Below are positions 1 through 7,727 of a stretch of 64,000 nucleotides of DNA, in pieces. The DNA is taken from NCBI GenBank assembly GCA_963829845.1, contig CAWHKD010000022.1, positions 10,488-74,487 of the forward strand. Direction: 5' to 3'. The translations under genes and the position numbers were made by a program. Under the pieces are notes generated by a model. The model was given only the letters and a program-made list of their open reading frames with translations. It was not told the DNA's origin and did not search any database. Within the stretch, counting starts at the first letter, position 1; every line of letters begins with the position of its first letter. This stretch comes from Gaiellasilicea sp963829845. GTDB taxonomy: Bacteria; Actinomycetota; Thermoleophilia; Gaiellales; Gaiellaceae.

Positions 1-1
1 C

Positions 2-343
2 TACGGGATGTCCGCGCGCGACCCGTCCACGTCGCCGAACTGGATGGACCGCATCCAGCTGGTGGCCGTCGCCAGCGCCCTCCTGCTCGACCTGATGGTC
101 CTCGGCGCGATGGTCGCCCGGATCGGCGACCTCGGGTTCAGCCCGAACCGAACGGCCGCGGTCGGCCTCAACCTCGTCCTGCTCGTCAACCTGGCCGGAG
201 CCGCCTGGCTCTCCGCCCGCTTCCTCTCCGGCCGCAGCAGGCTCCACCGGCTCGAGCGCTGGCAGACCACCTACCTGCCCGTCTTCGCCCTGTGGGCCGC
301 CGCGGTCGTCGTCGTCCTCCCACCGCTGTTCAGCTTCGACTGA
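2..343 (+). CDS. C-terminal part of a multi-pass membrane protein (5' end outside window)
   Basis: The reading frame is open from the left edge, so the gene probably starts before the window. What is visible is about 113 residues with three hydrophobic segments (about residues 18-42, 50-72 and 90-110) and a stop after PPLFSFD. The stretch IGDLGFSPNR followed by a membrane helix and then RLERWQTTYLPVFALWAA resembles the conserved C-terminus of large uncharacterised membrane proteins of the DUF4153 type; this is from memory and not certain. A Met at position 8 could serve as an internal start, but no Shine-Dalgarno or -10 box is visible before it. Function unknown. Confidence 0.6.
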   Translation, partial: YGMSARDPSTSPNWMDRIQLVAVASALLLDLMVLGAMVARIGDLGFSPNRTAAVGLNLVLLVNLAGAAWLSARFLSGRSRLHRLERWQTTYLPVFALWAAAVVVVLPPLFSFD

Positions 344-376
344 TCAACGACGTCGCGTTCGAGCGCAGTGGCTCAG

Positions 377-382
377 TAGCAT
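377..382 (+). promoter_or_regulatory. -10 box of a leaderless promoter
   Basis: TAGCAT (TAnnnT) lies exactly 6 bases before the GTG at 389, and there is no Shine-Dalgarno sequence. Transcription would start at or next to the start codon. Confidence 0.55.
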
Positions 383-388
383 CGCGCC

Positions 389-1057
389 GTGCGCGAGTTG
401 CGTCCCGGACTGTGGCACTGGCAGGCACCCCATCCGGGGTGGGAGGCGAGTGAGCCGTGGGACAAGAACGTCTCGTCGTATGCGATCGCCGACGGCGAAC
501 GCCTGCTGCTGTTCGACCCGCTGGGCGTGCCGAGCGAGCTCGAGGCGCTCGCGGCCGAGCGCGAGACGGCGATCGTGCTCACCGCGCCGTGGCACGAGCG
601 CGACGCGGAGAGTCTCGTCGAGCGGCTCGGCGTGCCGGTCTACACGCCGCTGCCCGACACCGCGCAGTACCTCATGGACACGTACGGCGTCACCGCCGAG
701 CAGGCCGGCGACGGCAGTCCCGACGTCGTCTGGCTGCTCCGCGAGGGCAAAGGGGAGGCACGCCCGTACTCGCCGGGCGACCGGCTGCCGTTCGGCGCAG
801 ACGTCTTCCAGGGCCACAAGCCGAACGACACCGTGCTCTGGGTCGAGAGTCACGGCGCGGTGATCTCCGGCGACACGCTCGTCGACTTCGGCCGCAGCCT
901 CGAGATCAACGAGAGGTGGCTGCGGCCCGGCGTGACACGCGAGGACGTCGCAGCAGGGTTGCGCGCTCTGCTGCAACTGCCGGTCGAGCACGTGCTTGCG
1001 ACGCACGGCGGGCCTTACGAGCGCTCCGATCTCGAGCGCGCGTTGTCCTCTTCCTAG
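389..1057 (+). CDS. MBL-fold-like hydrolase with an atypical metal motif
   Basis: This 222-residue protein has the order of elements of a metallo-beta-lactamase fold: FDPLG near residue 43, a TxxxHxxD segment (TAPWHERD, residues 65-72) where the fold normally has HxHxDH, GDTLVDFG near residue 167 and a closing ATHGGPY. The canonical double histidine is missing, so metal content and activity are uncertain. Such proteins are usually annotated only as MBL-fold hydrolases. The GTG start is supported by a -10 box six bases upstream. It is a single-gene unit; the next gene on this strand follows after about 135 bases. Substrate unknown. Confidence 0.7.
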   Translation: MRELRPGLWHWQAPHPGWEASEPWDKNVSSYAIADGERLLLFDPLGVPSELEALAAERETAIVLTAPWHERDAESLVERLGVPVYTPLPDTAQYLMDTYGVTAEQAGDGSPDVVWLLREGKGEARPYSPGDRLPFGADVFQGHKPNDTVLWVESHGAVISGDTLVDFGRSLEINERWLRPGVTREDVAAGLRALLQLPVEHVLATHGGPYERSDLERALSSS

Positions 1058-1193
1058 ACGTCGAGGACACTTCCGCACGCTCGCTCCGCGTCGGCAGATG
1101 CCTGGATCACCGTCACCCGTTTCCCGTTGTCGACGAGGGGTATCAACACCCTTCCGTGTGAAGGTTTGGTGACCCATTGGGAAGCTGAGGGAG

Positions 1194-1616
1194 ATGACCT
1201 TGCCTCGGACCGGATTTATCGACCACATCGGCATCGGCGTTCCAGATCTCGCCGCCGCCAAGGAGTACTACGACGACCTCATGTCGGTCCTCGGGCTGCG
1301 GCAGTGGTTCGAGACAGGCCCCGAAGGGCCACTCAACTACGGGCCCGATGGTGATCGCGGCTCGCAGCTCTTCTTCTACGCGGTGGAGCCCGGCGCCTAC
1401 TCGCGCGACCAGACCGGGCTTCACCACCTCGCCTTCCTGGTCGCGAGCCGCGCAGTCGTGCGAGAGGCACACGAGTGGGCTCGTTCACGAGACGCTGTCG
1501 TCCTGGATGAACCCGCTGCGTTCCCTCAGTACGGGCCGGACTGCTTTGCGACCTACTGGCTCGATCCTCACGGAATCAAGCTCGAGGCGGTTTGCCACAG
1601 TCCCGAAGAGAGCTAG
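1194..1616 (+). CDS. VOC family (glyoxalase/bleomycin-resistance fold) protein
   Basis: This 140-residue single-domain protein has the VOC signature: IDHIGIGVPDLAAAKEYYDD at the N-terminus, with the first metal-ligand-type His at residue 11, a second half opening with GLHHLAFLV, and a C-terminal YWLDPHGIKLEAV in which Glu is the usual last ligand. Members bind a metal and act in lyase, isomerase, dioxygenase or antibiotic-binding roles, and sequence alone does not choose among them. GAGGGAG lies directly before the ATG. It stands alone, convergent with the YcaQ-like gene. This is one of six VOC proteins in the window. Confidence 0.8.
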   Translation: MTLPRTGFIDHIGIGVPDLAAAKEYYDDLMSVLGLRQWFETGPEGPLNYGPDGDRGSQLFFYAVEPGAYSRDQTGLHHLAFLVASRAVVREAHEWARSRDAVVLDEPAAFPQYGPDCFATYWLDPHGIKLEAVCHSPEES

Positions 1617-1665
1617 TCGGATCTGGCGTGCACCATCGGTTGAACGTCAGGCGCCCGTTGCCGCC

Positions 1666-2796
1666 CTAGGGTCGCACGAGAAACAGTCGTCGCTCCGCCG
1701 AGAGGTGCGGTGCCCATTCGAGGTGGGTCGCGCCTGCGAAGTGCAGGTAGGCGCGGAGTGCATCCCGCATCGCGTCGACGAAGCCCTCGGTGCGACGGGG
1801 CGTGAAGCCGCCCTCCCACCAGAGGTCGAGCACCTGCACCTTTGCGGCGGCGCGGTCGATGCGCGGCTCGAAGCGGCCGACGAGGCGGTCGCGGAAGAGC
1901 ATCGGCAGCACGTACCAGCCCCAACGCCGTTTTGCCGGCGGGACGAAGAGCTCCCACACATAGTCGAACTCGAACAAGGATCCAAGGAGGCCCCGATCCC
2001 AGACCACTGGATCGAACGGGGGCAGGAATGCGACCGAGGGCGGCGGCTCCGGGGGACTCTCCAGCAGTCCGACCTCTTCCTTGATCACGAAGCGCTTCCC
2101 GCGCACACCCTCGATCTCGACGGGAACCAGCTCGCCGTCGTCGACGAGCTCCTCACGAAGTGCTGTTCTGCCGGGCAGTTCGGGCCGCTCCGGGTACGGC
2201 TTGGCGGGGCCGATGCCGCCGAAGATATCGCCGCCTCCCCCGACGCCGAGAAGGCCGTGTGCACGGTAGCGCGAGAGGAGCTTGTGACGGAGCTGCTCTC
2301 TGAGCGGGACGCTCCGTGCGAGCACGTCGGCCGGAAGCAGCCGCTCGATGAGGTCGTAGTAGCGTCGGTTCCCGTCGCGTCGCGCGAGGCCGAGCACGCC
2401 GGTGACGGTGTACGCCTCGAGGACCGCACGAACGATGTTCGTCGGCACGCCGAACCAGTCGGTCGTCGCCCCCTGCGCGCGCTCGAAGTCGATTGAGGAC
2501 AACGGCCCGTCGGCGCGGATCCGCTCGAGCACGCGGCCGGCCACCTCGGCGTTCTCGGCAAGGAGGTGCGGGGCGTTCCGGCTCACCGTCGCGCGGAACC
2601 ACGGGAAGTCGCGCGTCAGGACGAAGGAGAGTCCCTTGTTGTACGCCTCGAAGATCTCGCGCCGCTCGTAGAGCAGGTCGCACCAGGCGGGGTCGTAGTC
2701 GGCCACGCGCGCGTGTAGGACGAGGTCGTGGGTGCGACCGGCGACCGCAAGCGGATCGAACTGGATCGAGCCCAAGCGACGGAAGACCTCGAGCAC
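1666..2796 (-). CDS. YcaQ-type winged-helix DNA glycosylase (HTH_42 family)
   Basis: The 376 residues read here match the winged-helix HTH_42 (COG3214) family, whose E. coli member YcaQ/AlkX unhooks DNA interstrand crosslinks. The catalytic Q-aromatic-D motif of the YcaQ branch is present as QFD (residues 12-14, in LGSIQFDPL). Later conserved blocks include FEAYNKGLSFV and the C-terminal WEGGFTPRRTEGF. The GTG at 2796 is the only in-frame start, but about 28 family-like residues (ending in RRFLVARHALAP...) lie in frame upstream without a start codon. A GTG at 2887 in another frame would join them if one base were added near 2876, so a 5' indel is likely and the true gene probably begins at 2887. 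Convergent with the VOC gene. Confidence 0.8.
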   Translation of the reverse strand: MLEVFRRLGSIQFDPLAVAGRTHDLVLHARVADYDPAWCDLLYERREIFEAYNKGLSFVLTRDFPWFRATVSRNAPHLLAENAEVAGRVLERIRADGPLSSIDFERAQGATTDWFGVPTNIVRAVLEAYTVTGVLGLARRDGNRRYYDLIERLLPADVLARSVPLREQLRHKLLSRYRAHGLLGVGGGGDIFGGIGPAKPYPERPELPGRTALREELVDDGELVPVEIEGVRGKRFVIKEEVGLLESPPEPPPSVAFLPPFDPVVWDRGLLGSLFEFDYVWELFVPPAKRRWGWYVLPMLFRDRLVGRFEPRIDRAAAKVQVLDLWWEGGFTPRRTEGFVDAMRDALRAYLHFAGATHLEWAPHLSAERRLFLVRP

Positions 2797-2952
2797 GGCG
2801 TCCGACCCTCCCTCGAGCGAACGCGCAGGAGCGAGAGCGTGGCGTGCGACGAGAAAGCGACGTGCGGCCTCCGGCGGTGACGCTCACGTAGAGACGCTAT
2901 CCAGTCGTCAACGGGTGTCGCCGCGCGGAGCAGTCCGCCCGTCGTACCCCGA

Positions 2953-3414
2953 TCAGCCGTGCGCGAGGCAGACCGTTCCGGTGATGGTTTGCGTGAAGCT
3001 GCCGCTTGTCAGATCCTCGAGTCCCTCAAACGTGAGCACTCCGGTCGCGCCGGCGAACATGCCGGTCCCGTGAACGACCTGACCGGTCGCCCGAAACACC
3101 CCCGTCGCTCCGTTGAACGTGCCGACGACACTCACCGTCAAGGTTCCGTGGTGCGTCGTCAACACGCCCGTCCCCACGACGGTGACGACCGGCGGAGTTC
3201 CACCGGTGATCTGGAGCTGCCCGACGGTCGTTCCGTTCAGGATGCCGGCGTGGACGATCGTGGCCTCGGTCTGACCGTGCCCGAGGTTCTGTCCGATGGC
3301 GCGCGCATGCACGCTGAGGCACGAGTCGTGCCCATCCGCAGCGCTCGTCGTCTGTGCGGCGCCGGCTGTGACCACCATCGCCGAGAGGAGCACGAGCAAT
3401 CGCAGACTCTTCAT
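2953..3414 (-). CDS. Small secreted protein of unknown function
   Basis: The 153-residue protein starts with a Sec signal peptide (MKSLRLLVLLSAMVV followed by an Ala-rich cleavage region ending near residue 28). The mature part is rich in Gly, Thr and Val and carries repeated short motifs such as GTFNGATGVF and GTGMFAGATG, typical of a beta-barrel; plant dirigent/allene-oxide-cyclase-like barrels have similar text, but this is only a resemblance. Two cysteines at the ends of the mature chain could form a disulfide. The start is fixed by AAGGAGAG about 4-11 bases before the ATG; a longer reading to 3495 is not supported. Function unknown. Confidence 0.75.
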   Translation of the reverse strand: MKSLRLLVLLSAMVVTAGAAQTTSAADGHDSCLSVHARAIGQNLGHGQTEATIVHAGILNGTTVGQLQITGGTPPVVTVVGTGVLTTHHGTLTVSVVGTFNGATGVFRATGQVVHGTGMFAGATGVLTFEGLEDLTSGSFTQTITGTVCLAHG

Positions 3415-3599
3415 GGTTCTCTCCTTTAGTGGCGTTGCCAAATGCCCTCGTCGCGCATTTGCGGAGAACCCGGCCGTACCCGACGAGCGTAGCAACTCGC
3501 CTCATCGGCTCCGTCACGCACGTCACCCGGCAGGGCGGCAGTTCTCATCGGCCAGCCGGTTCGCACGGAGTCAGCCGCCCACTGAGCCATACTTCCGTG

Positions 3600-4166
3600 A
3601 TGGCCACCGGCCTGAACGTCGGGGGGGACGTCGAGCAGGCTCTGGAGGGTGTCGGGGTCCCGAGCTACGTCCTCGACACAACGGGAATCGTCCGCTGGAT
3701 CAATCCGGCAGCCGAGCGCCTTCTCGGCGACGTTCGCGGTCGCCACATCACGTCCGTCGTCGCACCGGAGGACAGCCGGCGCGCCCGCGAGCTGTTCACC
3801 CAGAAGGTGATCGGCACCGCGGCGGCCACTGACGCGCCCGGCGTCTTGCTTTCGACCACCGGCACACGGGTGCCCGTCGAGATCAGCTCGGTGTCGCTCA
3901 AGAACGGTGAGCGGGTGGTCGGCGTCTTCGGGCTCTTGGAGGAACGTGCCGACGACACGCCCAAAGCGCCGCCCGCGCACCTCACCCCCCGCCAGGTCGA
4001 GGTGCTGCGGCTGCTCGAGCAGGGCCGTTCGACGAAGCAGATCGCCGCCGAGCTCCACCTGAGCACCGAAACAGTCCGGAACCACGTCCGCCGTCTCTTC
4101 CGGGCTCTCGGCGTCAACTCCCGACTCGAAGCCGTCGCCGCCGCCCGGTCAGCCACGCCCAGCTGA
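3600..4166 (+). CDS. PAS domain - LuxR-type HTH transcriptional regulator
   Basis: The 188-residue protein has a PAS domain (about residues 12-115, with VLDTTGIVRWINPAAERLLG and the later TGTRVPVEISS) followed by a LuxR/GerE helix-turn-helix (about 126-185: LTPRQVEVLRLLEQGRSTKQIAAELHLS..., recognition helix STETVRNHVRRLF). It should sense a signal through PAS and bind DNA, but lacks a receiver domain, so it is not a classical response regulator. Start chosen at ATG 3600; GTG 3597 is equally possible, and the frame stays open further upstream without family similarity. No obvious target gene adjoins it; the DUF2007 gene follows 47 bases later. Confidence 0.85.
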   Translation: MATGLNVGGDVEQALEGVGVPSYVLDTTGIVRWINPAAERLLGDVRGRHITSVVAPEDSRRARELFTQKVIGTAAATDAPGVLLSTTGTRVPVEISSVSLKNGERVVGVFGLLEERADDTPKAPPAHLTPRQVEVLRLLEQGRSTKQIAAELHLSTETVRNHVRRLFRALGVNSRLEAVAAARSATPS

Positions 4167-4201
4167 TCGAGGAACGACGAGGAGCCGCACCCACGTGGGT
4201 G

Positions 4202-4207
4202 TACGCT
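4202..4207 (+). promoter_or_regulatory. -10 box of a leaderless promoter
   Basis: TACGCT lies 6 bases before the GTG at 4214 and decides that start over the in-frame GTG at 4199. Confidence 0.5.
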
Positions 4208-4213
4208 GCGGCC

Positions 4214-4432
4214 GTGGAGGAGCCCGTGGTTGTGAAGGTCGTTCCCGACGAGCCGGAGGCTCAGGTCGTCTGCGGTCTCTTGCGCTCAGCCGGGATCGAG
4301 TGCGGCTACCGCGACACCGAGGCGATCGAGTCCTCGCTCGAGGATTTCACGGCTGCCGGCCCGCGCGAGATCCTCGTGCACCAGTCCGATCTCGAGGCCG
4401 CACGCGCGTTGCTCGGCGCGGGCGCCGACTGA
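4214..4432 (+). CDS. DUF2007-type small protein (putative signal-transducing protein)
   Basis: A 72-residue protein with the pattern of DUF2007: VVVKVVPDEPEAQVVCGLLRSAGIECG, then a short acidic loop and a closing REILVHQSDLEAARALLGAG. The family adopts a small ferredoxin-like alpha/beta fold and is called a putative signal-transducing protein, with no established biochemistry. The start at GTG 4214 is chosen because a -10 box sits 6 bases before it. It is a short monocistronic gene ending just before the cupin remnant on the other strand. Confidence 0.75.
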   Translation: MEEPVVVKVVPDEPEAQVVCGLLRSAGIECGYRDTEAIESSLEDFTAAGPREILVHQSDLEAARALLGAGAD

Positions 4433-4474
4433 CGCGCTCCCGTCGGTCCGCCGGCGGGGCCTGCCGGCCGGAGG

Positions 4475-4690
4475 TCACTTCTTGAGCTCGAACCCGACCA
4501 CGTGGATGTCGGCAGTACCGACGTTCTCGAGCGTGTTAGGAGCGAGCGAGTCTCCAGACGGCGGTCCCTCGCTCCGGCAGGATGCCGCCTTCGCGCGTGT
4601 CCGCCAGGACCGCGCCGTCCGCATCCCGGCGGACGAAGTGGCCGAACGAGAGGACGTACAGCGTGCCCGGCCAGCAATGCGTGTCAGCTC
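4475..4690 (-). pseudogene. Remnant of a cupin gene (C-terminal part, frameshifted)
   Basis: Two frames on this strand together read like the end of a small cupin: HCWPGTLYVLSFGHFVRRDA ... GGILPERGTAVW in one frame, then DSLAPNTLENVGTADIHVV and GFELKK before the stop at 4475 in the next. Dropping one base near 4553-4560 joins them into a normal cupin tail. The N-terminal half is absent, because the sequence upstream is the end of the VOC gene (stop at 4684). It is therefore truncated as well as frameshifted, and probably a decayed gene rather than only a sequencing slip. Confidence 0.6.
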
Positions 4691-5064
4691 TGCCCGTACG
4701 GCTTGTAGCGGCGGTGTAGGAGGATGGCATTGCCGGCGGGGTCGCGGAACCCGGCCCCGTGGCACACCCCCGAGTCCCACATGTCGTTGACCTGGACTCC
4801 GGCCGCCTCGAGCTTTGCCCGCGCGTCGGCGACGTCGGGGACCCGGAAGGCAATCGTCCCGGGCGGCAAGGGCGCGAACTCGTAGTCGTGGGTGTGCGGC
4901 GTCATCACCGCGAGCGTGACGTTGCCGGTCTCGTACTCGACCCAGTCCTCGTGCGGCGAGTTCGGGTTCCGCTCGAGACCGAGGATCTCTTCGTAGAAAT
5001 GCTTCGCTTGCTCCATGTCCGTCACCGGGACGCGGATGTAGTCGACTCGCTGTACGTCGATCAC
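4684..5064 (-). CDS. VOC family protein
   Basis: A 126-residue single VOC domain: IRVPVTDMEQAKHFYEEILG at the start, LAVMTPHTHDYEFAPLPPG in the middle, a second half IAFRVPDVADARAKLEAAGV, and a C-terminal GAGFRDPAGNAILLHRRYKP. It lacks some of the usual metal ligands (no His in the first strand), so it may be a binding or non-metal member. The start is uncertain: AGGAGG abuts a GTG at 5076, while the GTG at 5064 lies about 11 bases further on and is better spaced. The GFA-family gene follows on the same strand upstream with only about 23-35 bases between, so the two may be co-transcribed. Confidence 0.75.
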   Translation of the reverse strand: MIDVQRVDYIRVPVTDMEQAKHFYEEILGLERNPNSPHEDWVEYETGNVTLAVMTPHTHDYEFAPLPPGTIAFRVPDVADARAKLEAAGVQVNDMWDSGVCHGAGFRDPAGNAILLHRRYKPYGQS

Positions 5065-5099
5065 CGGGATGCGCACCTCCTCTTTGAGTGGCGGTCGCG

Positions 5100-5564
5100 T
5101 CAGGACTTCGACGCCGTGAGCGCCTGCAGGCGCTCGAGACTGGCCTCGGGCCACAGCTTCTGCGTGTCGTAGTAGGTCGCGAACGCGGGGACCGAGTCCG
5201 GCAGCACGACCCAGCCCAGCTTCGACCGTGTGTAGATGTGGACATCGGGCGCGACACTCGACGGGTCGTCGAGCGTGCCGGCGCGAACAAAGCGAATGCC
5301 CGCCCGGGTGTAGCGGCTGAAGACGGCGACCTGGCAGGTCGGGCACCGGAAGATCCGCTGCTTCTTGGCGCCACCGCGGGGCACGTCGAACGGCTGCGGC
5401 TCGCCGGCGAGCAGCAGGACGCGGTCCGTCTCGATCAGCACGTTGATGACGAACGCGCTGCCCGTCTGGCGCTGGCAGTTCAGGCAGTGACAGCAGTGGG
5501 TGAAGAGCGGATCCGACGTGAGCCGATACCGAATCTCCCCGCAGCTGCAGCCGCCTTCCCGCAC
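5100..5564 (-). CDS. GFA (Mss4-like) zinc-binding family protein
   Basis: The 154-residue protein has the GFA fold signature: CSC at residues 6-8, the cluster CCHCLNC at 24-30 followed by QRQTGSAF, and a CPTC pair at 74-77. These cysteines bind structural and catalytic zinc in the glutathione-dependent formaldehyde-activating (GFA) family, where only a few members have proven activity. Actinobacteria usually lack glutathione, so a formaldehyde role is doubtful. The GTG start has a TAGGGT -10 box six bases upstream. A VOC gene follows downstream on the same strand. Confidence 0.85.
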   Translation of the reverse strand: MREGGCSCGEIRYRLTSDPLFTHCCHCLNCQRQTGSAFVINVLIETDRVLLLAGEPQPFDVPRGGAKKQRIFRCPTCQVAVFSRYTRAGIRFVRAGTLDDPSSVAPDVHIYTRSKLGWVVLPDSVPAFATYYDTQKLWPEASLERLQALTASKS

Positions 5565-5570
5565 GGATCA

Positions 5571-5576
5571 ACCCTA
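5571..5576 (-). promoter_or_regulatory. -10 box of a leaderless promoter
   Basis: On the minus strand TAGGGT is followed by 6 bases and the GTG at 5564; there is no Shine-Dalgarno sequence. Confidence 0.55.
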
Positions 5577-5584
5577 GCCCGTCT

Positions 5585-6178
5585 CTACACCGCGGCGACC
5601 GGTCGGTACGTCGCCACGTGCACGCCCGTCCCGCTCGTGATCGTCGAGACCAGCTCGAGCGTCCGCAGCGAGCCGTCGTCGGGGAAGATCGACTTGCCGC
5701 CACCGAGGATCACCGGCTCGATCATGAGCCGGAGCTCGTCGACCAGCCCCTCGCTGAGGAGCGTGCGGACGAGCGTGGCGCTCCCCATCACCACGAGGTC
5801 TCCGCCCTCGGTCTCGCGCAGCTCGCGGATGCGGGCGGCTGCCCGATCGCCGGGGATGCGAGTGGTGTTGTGCCACGTGAGCTCGTCGTCGCCAAGTGTT
5901 GCGGAGACGACGTGCTTGGGGATGGCGTTCATCCGGTCGGCAAATGGGTCGCCGGCCCGCTCCGGCCATGCCGCGGCCATCGACTGCCACGTGCGCCGGC
6001 CGAAGAGCAGCGCGTCGGCGTTGGCCAGCGCATCGTCGAAGCCGCCGCCGACGGCCTCGTCGAAGAACGGGTGCGACCAGCCGCCGTGGGCGAAGCCGCC
6101 GTCGGTGTCCTCCTCGGGACCGCCCGGCGCCTGCACGACGCCATCCAGGCTGATGAACTCAGTGATCACGATGCGCAT
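5585..6178 (-). CDS. Dihydrofolate-reductase-like protein (RibD C-terminal family)
   Basis: The 197-residue protein belongs to the RibD C-terminal/DHFR-like reductase family: N-terminal VITEFISLDGVVQAPGGPEED, then LLFGRRTWQSMAAAWPE, DLVVMGSATLVRTLLSEGLVDEL and PVILGGGKSIF, the usual NADPH-binding elements. Family members reduce folate- or pterin-like or deaminated pyrimidine substrates; the real substrate here is unknown. GGAGGAG lies a few bases before the ATG, so this gene is translated from a leadered message, unlike many neighbours. A truncated relative lies at 38788-39303. Confidence 0.85.
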   Translation of the reverse strand: MRIVITEFISLDGVVQAPGGPEEDTDGGFAHGGWSHPFFDEAVGGGFDDALANADALLFGRRTWQSMAAAWPERAGDPFADRMNAIPKHVVSATLGDDELTWHNTTRIPGDRAAARIRELRETEGGDLVVMGSATLVRTLLSEGLVDELRLMIEPVILGGGKSIFPDDGSLRTLELVSTITSGTGVHVATYRPVAAV

Positions 6179-6277
6179 CGGACTCCTCCTCTTCTTGGCT
6201 CGCGCGTACGGGATGTAGACGGGCGAGGCGCTCGGGACTCATCGCGAGCGCCGGCGCGATGCGGCAGGATGACGTCC

Positions 6278-6820
6278 ATGGTGCCCGAGGCGAAGCTGGA
6301 GCAGACCGAGCACGGCCTCGCACCGACAGGAAACGGCTGGTTCACCCTCAACCTGCGCAACGCCGTCTGGCGTCACGTCGACGGCCGCGGCGCCGTCTGC
6401 GTCGCACTCGACGACTTCGAGGGTGAGCGGCGCGCCGTCCAGCTCGGCGTCAATCCGTTCGTGCTCCAGCCGGGCGAGCCGATGTCGATGTACCACTGGG
6501 AGGCCGACCAGGAGGCCTTCCTCGTCGTCTCCGGCGAAGCCGTCCTCATCGTCGAGGGGGAGGAACGACACCTGCGTACGTGGGATTTCGTGCACTGCCC
6601 TCCGCACACGAGGCACGTGATCGTCGGTACCGGGACCGGACCGTGCGTCGTGATCGCCGTCGGCGCGCGAAAGCGCGACGAGCTCGGCTTCCCCGTCGAC
6701 GAGGCCGCGAGGCGGCACGGTGCGGGCGTCGACGAGGAGACGACGGACGGCGGGGCCGCGTACGCGACCGTCCCTGGGCGCGAGCCGACCCGGTACCGCG
6801 AGGGTTGGCTTCCCGATTAG
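6278..6820 (+). CDS. Cupin domain protein
   Basis: A 180-residue single-cupin protein. The first cupin motif is YHWEADQEAFLVVSGEAVLI and the second is WDFVHCPPHTRHVIVG, with the His/Glu positions needed for a metal site. The C-terminal 45 residues (RRHGAGVDEETTDGGAAYA...) form a short tail of the kind seen in uncharacterised actinobacterial cupins. An in-frame ATG nine bases earlier (6269) is also possible; 6278 is preferred because AGGA lies 8 bases upstream. No functional partner adjoins it. Activity cannot be predicted. Confidence 0.8.
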   Translation: MVPEAKLEQTEHGLAPTGNGWFTLNLRNAVWRHVDGRGAVCVALDDFEGERRAVQLGVNPFVLQPGEPMSMYHWEADQEAFLVVSGEAVLIVEGEERHLRTWDFVHCPPHTRHVIVGTGTGPCVVIAVGARKRDELGFPVDEAARRHGAGVDEETTDGGAAYATVPGREPTRYREGWLPD

Positions 6821-6903
6821 CGTGCTCCCGGCGGGAGCGATGAGTTTCTGACGCGCATGCGGTCGTATCCGCATCGACACATCCGAAAAAGGTGGTTCAC
6901 GAA

Positions 6904-7299
6904 GTGGACGAATCGCTCAACAGCGTCGGCGCGATCACGATGTTCGTCGAGGATCGGGCCCGAGCCAAGGCGTTCTACGAGAAGATCTTCGACGTCTCGA
7001 TCGTCAACGAGGACGACGTGTCTGTGGCGTTCAAGTTCGAGAACATGGTCGTCAACCTGCTCGAGACTCGAGCGGCGCCCGAGCTGATCGAGCCGGCGCA
7101 CGTCGCCCCCGCAGAGAGCGGCTCGCGCTTCCAGCTGACGATCTGGGTCGACGACACGGACGCGGTCTGCACGGACCTGGGGTCGCGCGGTGTCGAGCTT
7201 TTGAACGGCCCGATCAACCGCGACTGGGGCGTGCGCACCGCGACCTTCGCCGATCCCGACGGCCACATCTGGGAGGTCGCGGGCAAGATCCCCGACTGA
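6904..7299 (+). CDS. VOC family protein
   Basis: A 131-residue VOC domain: GAITMFVEDRARAKAFYEKIFD at the N-terminus, NMVVNLLETR, a second half FQLTIWVDDTDAVCTDLGSRG and the C-terminal RTATFADPDGHIWEVAG with the last Glu ligand. This text is typical of the uncharacterised glyoxalase-like group common in soil actinobacteria. AAGGTGG lies 8 bases before the GTG at 6904; a GTG at 6892 is in frame but would put the Shine-Dalgarno on top of the start. It stands alone, and the next gene is convergent. Confidence 0.8.
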   Translation: MDESLNSVGAITMFVEDRARAKAFYEKIFDVSIVNEDDVSVAFKFENMVVNLLETRAAPELIEPAHVAPAESGSRFQLTIWVDDTDAVCTDLGSRGVELLNGPINRDWGVRTATFADPDGHIWEVAGKIPD

Positions 7300-7332
7300 C
7301 CTCGGGTTGGGCGGCCGGTCCCGAAGCGAGAC

Positions 7333-7713
7333 TCAGGCGGCTGCGCCGCCCGTCCATGCTTTCGCTTCCTGGAGTTCCCCCGGCTCGAAGACGCGCACCT
7401 CGCCCGGGATCACCCAGCCGAAGGCGGCGACGCCGTGGCGCATCCAATCCTTGTCCGTGACGACCGCGAGCCGTTCCCATGCGGAGCGGTGCTTCAGCCC
7501 GACCGACCCCGCGACCTTCATGTCCTCCCAGAGCGCGCCCAGGTCAAGGCCATGGAAGTCCTCTGCCGTCGCGACGAGGAAGCTGACCTTCTCACCGCGC
7601 TCGAGCCGCTCGCGGATGGGGTCGAGGATCTGGAAGTACTCGTCGCGGCTGATCTTGCCGGAGAGGCGAAAGCCGAGCGTGTCGGCCGGCATATCCTCGA
7701 ATCGCTCGACCAT
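7333..7713 (-). CDS. STAS/SpoIIAA-like protein
   Basis: The 126-residue protein matches the SpoIIAA-like family (PF11964, formerly DUF3478): MPADTLGFRLSGKISRDEYFQILDPI, then KVSFLVATAEDFHGLDLGALWEDM, and a later AVVTDKDWMRHGVAAFGWVIPGEV. The fold is a STAS-type alpha/beta domain, but the phosphorylatable serine of true anti-sigma antagonists is not evident. Its role is unknown; membrane association has been suggested for relatives. The start at ATG 7713 is supported by a -10 box 7 bases upstream. Confidence 0.8.
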   Translation of the reverse strand: MVERFEDMPADTLGFRLSGKISRDEYFQILDPIRERLERGEKVSFLVATAEDFHGLDLGALWEDMKVAGSVGLKHRSAWERLAVVTDKDWMRHGVAAFGWVIPGEVRVFEPGELQEAKAWTGGAAA

Positions 7714-7720
7714 CGGGCGA

Positions 7721-7726
7721 AACCTA
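7721..7726 (-). promoter_or_regulatory. -10 box of a leaderless promoter
   Basis: TAGGTT on the minus strand, 7 bases before ATG 7713. It overlaps the last base of the neighbouring gene that ends at 7728 only by proximity, not in sequence. Confidence 0.5.
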
Positions 7727-7727
7727 A

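Noticed and set aside
3429..3599. N-terminal extension of the PAS-LuxR regulator
   Set aside because: The open frame continues upstream but overlaps the promoter region of the divergent secreted-protein gene and looks unlike PAS or any leader.
4433..4474. Rho-independent terminator after the DUF2007 gene
   Set aside because: GC-rich inverted segments (CCGGC/GCCGG) are present, but the arms are only five bases with several possible pairings, which is expected by chance at this GC level.
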